NCBI GenBank assembly: GCA_021826565.1
Contig: JAKAZJ010000025.1
Span: 1-10,860, forward strand
Reading direction: 5' to 3'
Length of the DNA stretch: 10,860 nucleotides
Source of the DNA: Pseudomonadota bacterium
GTDB taxonomy: Bacteria > Pseudomonadota > Alphaproteobacteria > Acetobacterales > Acetobacteraceae
Shown one piece after another: positions 5,673 to 10,860 of this stretch. The stretch's first letter is position 1. Each line of letters opens with the position of its first letter. The notes beneath the pieces were generated by a model, which worked only from the letters and a program-made list of their open reading frames with translations, did no database searches and had not been told where the DNA came from. Made by a program: the position numbers and the translations under genes.

Positions 5673-7649
5673 GTGCCGGCAGCAACTCAGCAGACCCTGA
5701 ACGATGGCGAAACGACCCGGCTTGCGGCGAGTAGGCGTATGAAGGCGCTCGACGTGATCACGATCGGCCGCTCCTCGGTCGATCTGTATGGCGCCCAGGT
5801 CGGCGGGCGGCTCGAGGATATGCGTTCTTTCGACAAATATATCGGCGGTTCGCCGACAAACATCGCCTGCGGCGCGGCGCGTCTGGGGCTGCGATCAGCG
5901 GTGATCACCAGGGTCGGCGACGAGCATATGGGCCGCTTCATCCGCGAACAGCTGTCCCGCGAGGGCGTGGATGTGCGCGGCGTCGTCACCGATCCCGCGC
6001 GGCTGACCGCCCTCGTGCTGCTGGGCATCCGCGATGAAGACCAGTTTCCGCTGATCTTCTACCGTGAGAACTGCGCGGACATGGCCCTCTGCGAGGACGA
6101 TATCAACGAGGGACTCATCGCCGAGGCGCGCTCGGTGTTGGCAACCGGGACACATCTCAGTCATCCCCGTACCGAGGCTGCGGTGTTGAAGGCGCTGCGG
6201 CTCGCGCGGGCGCATGGCGCGCGAACCGCCCTCGATATCGACTACCGCCCCAATCTCTGGGGGGTGGCCGGGCATGGCGCGGGCGAGAGCCGCTATGTCG
6301 AAAGCGAGGCGGTAACCGCGAAGTTGCAGATGACGCTGGAGTTGTTCGACCTGATTGTCGGCACCGAGGAGGAGTTCCATATCGCCGGCGGCTCGCCTGA
6401 CACGCTGACGGCGTTACGGGCGGTGCGCGCGCTGACCGGGGCGACCCTCATCTGCAAGCGCGGTGCGAGAGGGGCGGTGGCCTTCACAGGTCCGATCCCG
6501 GCCAGGATTGAGGATGGCGAGACCGGGCCTGGCTTTCCTATCGAGGTGTTCAATGTTCTCGGTGCCGGCGACGGCTTTTTCGCCGGCCTGCTGAAGGGGT
6601 GGCTCGATGACGAAACCTGGCCGAAGGCTCTGGAATACGCCAATGCCTGCGGCGCCTTCGCGGTTTCGCGCCATGGCTGTACGCCATCTTATCCTTCGCT
6701 TGAGGAACTGACATTTTTTCTCCGGCGCGGTGTCCGTGAACCCGCTCTCCGGCATGACGCCGAACTTGAACGGCTTCATTGGTCGACCACCCGGCCGCAC
6801 GGCGTCGCGGATTACCGGATCTTTGCTTTCGACCATCGCGCCCAGTTCGAGGAGATGGACGGTTATACGGCGCAGAAAGGCGGTGCCTTCAAGCGGCTTT
6901 GCCTGGAAGCGGCGCTCTCGGTGCAGGCCGGCCGGCCCGGCTACGGCATCCTGTGCGATGAACGGATCGGCCGACGCGCGCTGCACGCGGCCTCCGGCTC
7001 GGGGCTGTGGATCGGTCGGCCCTGCGAGTGGCCCGGCTCGCGCCCACTCGCCTTCGAGCCCGCGCTCGGCAGTGATTGCGGCGGCCTGTCCGAGTGGCCG
7101 AAGGAAAACATCGTCAAGGTTCTCTGCTTCTGCCACCCAGACGACGATGCGGCCATGTGGGCAACCCAGGAAGCGGCGGTGCGGCGGTTGTTCGAGGCCG
7201 CGCGCCGCAATGACCTGGAATTCCTCCTAGAAATCATTCCCTCCAAGGTCGGCCCGGTGAATGATGGCACCACCGCGGCGCTGATCCGCCGCTTCTACGC
7301 CGCCGGGATCTATCCCGACTGGTGGAAGCTCGAACCGATGGCGAGCCTGGCCGCCTGGGAGGCCGCCTGCACCGCGATCGAGACGCATGATCGCCACACG
7401 CGCGGCATCGTGGTACTCGGCCTTGATGCGCCGGAAGCCGATCTCGCGGCGAGCTTCGCGGTCGCGGCGGGCTTTTCCCTGGTGAAGGGGTTCGCTGTAG
7501 GGCGCACCATCTTTGCCGGAGTGGCGCGCGCCTGGCTCACGGGCGAGATGGATGACGGCACGGCGGTGACCGAGATGGCGCGCCGCTTCGCGCGGCTTTG
7601 CGCGATCTGGGACGATGCGCGGACCCAGGCACGGGAGAAGGCGGCATGA
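5673..7649 (+). CDS. iolC: 5-dehydro-2-deoxygluconokinase fused to DUF2090 (probable bifunctional kinase/aldolase)
   Basis: Two-domain cytoplasmic enzyme of 658 residues. The first half (about 25-340) is a PfkB/ribokinase-family kinase expected to phosphorylate 5-dehydro-2-deoxygluconate: the substrate-side motif GGSPTNIA starts at 58, and the anion-hole motif GAGD is 297-300 with D300 as catalytic base. The second half (about 360-650) matches DUF2090, which occurs fused to IolC in many proteobacteria and is thought to supply the 5-dehydro-2-deoxyphosphogluconate aldolase step (IolJ role). Landmarks are FAFDHRAQFEEM, CDERIGRRAL, LLEIIPSK and WWKLEP, where K552 is a conceivable Schiff-base lysine (my guess). 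The start is uncertain: the GTG at 5673 (2 nt after the ATPase stop) adds a 22-residue tail, while the ATG at 5739 begins MKALDVITIGRSSVDLYG, where family conservation starts. Neither has a strong ribosome binding site. The stop overlaps the iolD start. Confidence 0.9.
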   Translation: MPAATQQTLNDGETTRLAASRRMKALDVITIGRSSVDLYGAQVGGRLEDMRSFDKYIGGSPTNIACGAARLGLRSAVITRVGDEHMGRFIREQLSREGVDVRGVVTDPARLTALVLLGIRDEDQFPLIFYRENCADMALCEDDINEGLIAEARSVLATGTHLSHPRTEAAVLKALRLARAHGARTALDIDYRPNLWGVAGHGAGESRYVESEAVTAKLQMTLELFDLIVGTEEEFHIAGGSPDTLTALRAVRALTGATLICKRGARGAVAFTGPIPARIEDGETGPGFPIEVFNVLGAGDGFFAGLLKGWLDDETWPKALEYANACGAFAVSRHGCTPSYPSLEELTFFLRRGVREPALRHDAELERLHWSTTRPHGVADYRIFAFDHRAQFEEMDGYTAQKGGAFKRLCLEAALSVQAGRPGYGILCDERIGRRALHAASGSGLWIGRPCEWPGSRPLAFEPALGSDCGGLSEWPKENIVKVLCFCHPDDDAAMWATQEAAVRRLFEAARRNDLEFLLEIIPSKVGPVNDGTTAALIRRFYAAGIYPDWWKLEPMASLAAWEAACTAIETHDRHTRGIVVLGLDAPEADLAASFAVAAGFSLVKGFAVGRTIFAGVARAWLTGEMDDGTAVTEMARRFARLCAIWDDARTQAREKAA

Positions 7650-9484
7650 GCAACACGATCAGGCTGACGGCGGCGCAGGCCATGGTGCGCTGGCTCGCCG
7701 TGCAGATGACCGAGGAGGGTGAACGCTTCATCGAGGGCGTCTGGGCAATTTTCGGCCATGGCAACGTGGCGGGGCTGGGCGAGGCGCTGCACGGCATCGG
7801 TGATCGCCTGCCGACCTGGCGCGGCCAGAACGAGCAGACCATGGCTCATGCCGCCATCGCCTATGCCAAGACGAAGGCACGCCGCCGGGCGATGGCTGTT
7901 ACATCGTCGATCGGGCCGGGTGCGACCAACATGGTCACCGCGGCAGCGCTCGCCCATGTCAACCGCCTGCCCGTCCTCTTCATTCCCGGCGACGTCTTCG
8001 CCAACCGCCGCCCCGATCCGGTCTTGCAGCAGATCGAGGATTTCGATGACGGCACTGTCAGCGCCAATGACTGCTTCCGTCCGGTCAGCCGCTATTTCGA
8101 CCGGATCGCACGGCCAGAACACCTGCTCACCGCCCTGCCGCGCGCGTTGCGCGTGATGACCGATCCGGCGAATTGCGGCCCGGTCTGCCTCGCTTTCTGC
8201 CAGGACGTGCAGGCCGAGGCCTACGACTATCCCGAAACCTTCTTCGCCCCCCGGACCTGGCGCATTCGTCGCCCCGAACCCGATCCGCGCGAAGTCGCGG
8301 ATGTCGCTGCCCTGCTGCGCGCGGCGCGCCGGCCGGTGATCGTCGCCGGCGGCGGGGTGATCCACTCGGGCGCGGAGGAACGCCTCGCCACTTTTGCCGC
8401 CCAGCACAACATCCCCCTCGTCGAGACCCAGGCGGGCAAGGGCGCCGTGTCCTGGCAGGACGAACGGAATTTCGGCTCCCCCGGCGTGACCGGCTCGGAC
8501 TGCGCCAACCGGCTCTGCGCCGAGGCCGACCTGGTTCTCGGCGTCGGCACCCGCTTCCAGGATTTCACCACGGGAAGCTGGACGGTGTTTGCCAATCCGG
8601 CGCGGCGCCTCGTCTCGATCAACCTGGCCGGCTACGACGCGAACAAGCACGGCGCGACAGGGATCGTCGGCGATGCGCGGGCGACGCTGGACGCGCTGTC
8701 GCTGGCGCTGACGGAACACCGCGCGCCCGATTTCGACGCGGAAGCCCGCCGCGCCTGGCATGCGAAAGTCGCCGCCGTCACCGCGCCGCCCGCAGAGGTC
8801 CATCGCAACGCGCTGCCAACCGACGCGCAGGTGATCGGTGCCGTGCAGCGCGCGACAACCGAGCGGAGCATCGTGATGTGCGCGGCCGGCACCATGCCCG
8901 GCGCGCTGCAGGTGCTCTGGCAGGCGTCGCCGGGCGGCTATCACATGGAATACGGCTATTCCTGCATGGGTTACGAAGTCGCCGGCGCGATGGGCGTCAA
9001 ACTGGCCGCGCCCGACCGCGAGGTGATCTGCTTCGTCGGCGACGGTTCCTACATGATGGCGAATTCGGAACTCGCCACCGCGGTGATGCGGCGGGTGCCC
9101 TTCACCGTCGTGCTGACCGACAATCGCGGCTATGGCTGCATCAACCGGTTGCAGGCCGAATGCGGCGGTGCCGCCTTCAACAATCTCTACGAGGACTGCA
9201 ATGTCGAGGTTCAGCCCGAGATCGATTTTGTCGCCCATGCCGCCGCGATGGGGGCTCACGCCGAGAAGGTTACGGATATCGCGGCGCTCGAGGCCGGCAT
9301 CGCGGCGGCGCGTGGCCGCGCCGTCCCGACTGTCCTGGTGATCGATACCGATCCCGCTCCCGGCACAGGCGCCGGCGGCCACTGGTGGGATGTTGCCGTA
9401 CCGCAGGCGGGCGGCCCCGAGCGGCTTGAACAGGCGCGGGCGCGCTACAGCCGCAACGCGGCCGCCCAGCGTGTCGCCGACTGA
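7646..9484 (+). CDS. iolD: 3D-(3,5/4)-trihydroxycyclohexane-1,2-dione acylhydrolase (decyclizing)
   Basis: Thiamine-diphosphate-dependent hydrolase that opens the inositol-derived ring to 5-deoxyglucuronate. At 612 residues it is close to the family length (B. subtilis about 637). The N-terminal pyrimidine-binding domain (about 8-170) carries the cofactor-activating Glu in GQNEQ (E63). A central domain (about 215-355) contains VIVAGGGVIHSGA. The C-terminal PP domain has the ThDP motif GDGS (465-468) ending at N493 (LTDNRGYG), the expected 28-residue D-to-N span. The ATG at 7646 overlaps the iolC stop in an ATGA, with GGGAG (7633-7637) 8 nt upstream, indicating translational coupling; an open frame continues upstream into iolC but is unsupported. 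Acetolactate-synthase-like enzymes share the fold, but the start MSNTIRLTAAQAMVRWL and the iol context specify IolD. Confidence 0.95.
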   Translation: MSNTIRLTAAQAMVRWLAVQMTEEGERFIEGVWAIFGHGNVAGLGEALHGIGDRLPTWRGQNEQTMAHAAIAYAKTKARRRAMAVTSSIGPGATNMVTAAALAHVNRLPVLFIPGDVFANRRPDPVLQQIEDFDDGTVSANDCFRPVSRYFDRIARPEHLLTALPRALRVMTDPANCGPVCLAFCQDVQAEAYDYPETFFAPRTWRIRRPEPDPREVADVAALLRAARRPVIVAGGGVIHSGAEERLATFAAQHNIPLVETQAGKGAVSWQDERNFGSPGVTGSDCANRLCAEADLVLGVGTRFQDFTTGSWTVFANPARRLVSINLAGYDANKHGATGIVGDARATLDALSLALTEHRAPDFDAEARRAWHAKVAAVTAPPAEVHRNALPTDAQVIGAVQRATTERSIVMCAAGTMPGALQVLWQASPGGYHMEYGYSCMGYEVAGAMGVKLAAPDREVICFVGDGSYMMANSELATAVMRRVPFTVVLTDNRGYGCINRLQAECGGAAFNNLYEDCNVEVQPEIDFVAHAAAMGAHAEKVTDIAALEAGIAAARGRAVPTVLVIDTDPAPGTGAGGHWWDVAVPQAGGPERLEQARARYSRNAAAQRVAD

Positions 9485-9515
9485 CCCGAACCGTCCCGAG
9501 AACAGGATTTCCCGG

Positions 9516-10310
9516 ATGCCCGACCTGCTGCGCAAACCCTTCGGCACTCACGGCAAGGTGCACGATATCACCCCCGCCGCGGCCGGCTGGCGGCATGTCG
9601 GCTTCGGGCTCTACCGCCTGCGCGCCGGCGAGTTCGCCGCGGAGGCGACCGGCGGCAACGAGGTGATCCTCGTGATGGTCGAGGGGAAGGCGTCGATCCG
9701 CGCTGCCGGGCGGGATTGGGGCGTGCTTGGCGAGCGGATGAGTGTCTTCGAGAAATCCCCGCCGCACAGTCTCTATGTGCCGAACGGCGCGGAATGGGCG
9801 CTCGTAGCCGAAACGGACTGCATCGTCGCGGTCTGTTCGGCGCCGGGCAGGGGCGGGCACGCGGCGCGGCGGATCGGGCCGGAGGGCATCGTCCTGACCG
9901 CCCGCGGCGAGGGCACCAATACGCGCCACATCAACAATATCGCGATGGAAGCCGAGGACTACTGCGATGCGTTGCTGGTTACCGAGGTCTTCACGCCGGC
10001 CGGCCACTGGTCGAGCTATCCTAGCCACCGGCACGACGAGGACGATGATCCGCGCATCACCTATCTCGAGGAAACCTACTACCATCGCCTGAACCCGGCG
10101 TCGGGCTTCGGCGTCCAGCGGGTCTACACCGATGATCGCGCGCTCGACCAGACGATGGCGGTCTCGGACGGCGATGTCGTCCTGGTCCCGCGTGGCCATC
10201 ATCCCTGTGCGGCACCGTATGGCATCGAGATGTATTACCTCAACGTGATGGCCGGGCCGCTCAGGAAATGGCGTTTCCTGCCGGACCCTGAATTGGGTAT
10301 CGCTAAGTAG
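9516..10310 (+). CDS. iolB: 5-deoxy-glucuronate isomerase
   Basis: Cupin-fold isomerase of the KduI/IolB family that converts 5-deoxy-D-glucuronate to 5-dehydro-2-deoxygluconate, the IolC substrate. It has 264 residues, about the family norm (near 270). Likely metal-site residues are H171 and H173 (PSHRHDE), E185/E186 (YLEETYYHRL) and H228/H229 (RGHHP). The C-terminal YYLNVMAGPLRKWRF (240-254) is typical of the family. The ATG at 9516 follows AGGA (9504-9507) with an 8-nt spacer and lies 31 nt after iolD; an open frame running upstream to 9390 overlaps iolD and lacks family similarity. The TAG stop (10308-10310) directly abuts the first base of an IS21-family element. The last residues (LPDPELGIAK) are less conserved, so I cannot exclude slight alteration of the original end by the insertion. 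Confidence 0.93.
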   Translation: MPDLLRKPFGTHGKVHDITPAAAGWRHVGFGLYRLRAGEFAAEATGGNEVILVMVEGKASIRAAGRDWGVLGERMSVFEKSPPHSLYVPNGAEWALVAETDCIVAVCSAPGRGGHAARRIGPEGIVLTARGEGTNTRHINNIAMEAEDYCDALLVTEVFTPAGHWSSYPSHRHDEDDDPRITYLEETYYHRLNPASGFGVQRVYTDDRALDQTMAVSDGDVVLVPRGHHPCAAPYGIEMYYLNVMAGPLRKWRFLPDPELGIAK

Positions 10311-10389
10311 TGTACGCGGCGGTGGAAAAGTAGGCCATGTAGCGGCGGCATAATGCTGCTGCGTGGCGGGGCAAAAACCGGCCACTTTT
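10311..10389. repeat. Terminal and subterminal repeats of the IS21-family left end
   Basis: The motif TGTA-(C)-GCGGCGG occurs at 10311-10322 and again at 10338-10348. AAAAGTAGGCC (10326-10336) recurs inverted, with one base less, as GGCCACTTTT (10380-10389). Multiple repeats inside each end are typical of IS21-family transposase binding sites. Confidence 0.65.
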
Positions 10390-10429
10390 AGAGTTGCCTC
10401 TTTCGGAATGGAGGGAGAGGCTGCCGTGG

Positions 10430-10860
10430 ATGTATTCAGTAGAGGTTTATGCGGCGGTTAGGCAATTTTTGGTTGTCGAGGGGCGGAGCCGGCGGGAGGC
10501 TGCGCGTGTCTTTGATCTGAACCGGGAGACGGTGGCGAAGATCTGCCGGTTCTCTGTGCCTCTAGGGTATCGGCGTGAGCAGCCTCCGGTGAAGCCGAAG
10601 CTTGGGCCGTTCATCCTCGTGATCGACGCGATCCTGGAGGCTGATCGGAACGCGCCGGTGAAGCAGCGTCACACGGCGCAGCGGATATTTGAGCGTCTGC
10701 GCGATGAGCACGGCTATACGGGCGGCTCCACCGTGGTGAAGGATTACGTCCGGCCGGCACGGCTACGCGAGGCATTCGTGCTGCTGTCTCATCCGCCAGG
10801 GCATGCGCAGGTAGATTTTGGCCAGTGCATCGGCTTCATCGGCGGTGTGCGGACGGTGAT
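10430..10860 (+). CDS. istA: IS21-family transposase IstA, 3' truncated by the window edge
   Basis: DDE transposase of the IS21 family that, with the helper ATPase IstB, moves the element. The frame is open from the ATG at 10430 to the window end (143 complete codons; full proteins run to roughly 400-500 residues). The protein starts MYSVEVYAAVRQFLVVEG, and a helix-turn-helix is likely at about 18-40 (SRREAARVFDLNRETVAKI). KQRHTAQRIFERLRDEHGY (78-96) is a family hallmark, and the catalytic core begins with GHAQVDFG (124-131), where D129 should be the first Asp of the DDE triad. A purine-rich GGAGGGAGAGG (10410-10420) provides a ribosome binding site 9 nt upstream. No frameshift or stop is seen in the visible part, so this portion is intact. 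Confidence 0.9.
   Translation, partial: MYSVEVYAAVRQFLVVEGRSRREAARVFDLNRETVAKICRFSVPLGYRREQPPVKPKLGPFILVIDAILEADRNAPVKQRHTAQRIFERLRDEHGYTGGSTVVKDYVRPARLREAFVLLSHPPGHAQVDFGQCIGFIGGVRTV

Larger units (their letters stand above)
10311..10860 (+). mobile_element. IS21-family insertion sequence, left part only
   Basis: The element starts TGTACGCGGCGGTGG at 10311, which fits the 5'-TG terminus of IS21-family elements, and encodes an IstA-type transposase in the same direction. The right end, istB and the target duplication lie beyond the window. The first base follows the iolB stop codon. The boundary is assigned from the terminal motif and the end of iolB and could be off by a few bases. Confidence 0.82.

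Noticed and set aside
9390..9515. Upstream in-frame extension of iolB into iolD
   Set aside because: It has no family similarity; the ATG at 9516 has its own ribosome binding site and gives the usual length.
7310..9547. A 745-codon open frame on the minus strand, antisense to iolD
   Set aside because: Long antisense frames are expected opposite GC-rich coding DNA; its translation is rich in Arg, Ala, Gly and His without a recognisable domain, while iolD on the other strand is unmistakable.
1..10860. CRISPR arrays, tRNA or rRNA genes, tandem repeats
   Set aside because: I saw no regularly spaced direct repeats, cloverleaf-like segments or rRNA signatures; apart from the spacer and the IS end the window is densely coding.

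Overview
The window is one strand-coherent stretch of inositol catabolism genes from a high-GC Gram-negative bacterium. All genes are on the + strand, and an IS21-family insertion sequence enters at the right edge. Gene content, the FrcBCA-like single-ATPase sugar importer and the kinase-DUF2090 form of IolC fit an alphaproteobacterium. A rhizobial or Acetobacteraceae-type host is plausible, but I cannot place it further from sequence alone.

Layout. (1) Positions 2-2590 hold a tight three-gene module: a 5'-truncated IolH-like TIM-barrel protein, the NAD-dependent inositol 2-dehydrogenase IolG, and an IolI-type 2-keto-myo-inositol isomerase. Intergenic gaps are 1 and 8 nt. (2) Positions 2591-2754 are the only sizeable spacer before the IS. 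It is strikingly AT-rich for this DNA and carries dyad symmetries, a T-run and a TTGACG hexamer; I read it as the control region of the second module. (3) Positions 2755-5670 encode a CUT2-type sugar ABC importer: binding protein, a strong intercistronic hairpin, permease, and a single-domain ATPase. (4) Positions 5673-10310 encode the ring-processing enzymes IolC (kinase fused to DUF2090), IolD and IolB, closely spaced or overlapping. (5) From 10311 to the end lies the left end of an IS21-family element with the 5' part of istA. It begins at the base following the iolB stop codon.

Working model: inositol is imported by the ABC system and oxidised by IolG, and inosose isomers are interconverted by IolI. 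After dehydration by IolE (not in this window), IolD opens the ring, IolB isomerises 5-deoxyglucuronate, and IolC phosphorylates the product. The DUF2090 half of IolC probably acts as the aldolase. IolE and IolA/MmsA are not encoded here; iolE is notably absent from between iolD and iolB, where several alphaproteobacteria keep it. All complete genes look intact. I found no tRNA, rRNA, CRISPR array or clearly new system. The best leads are the dyad-rich control region, the intercistronic hairpin, the missing iolE with the IS junction at iolB, and the atypical IolH.
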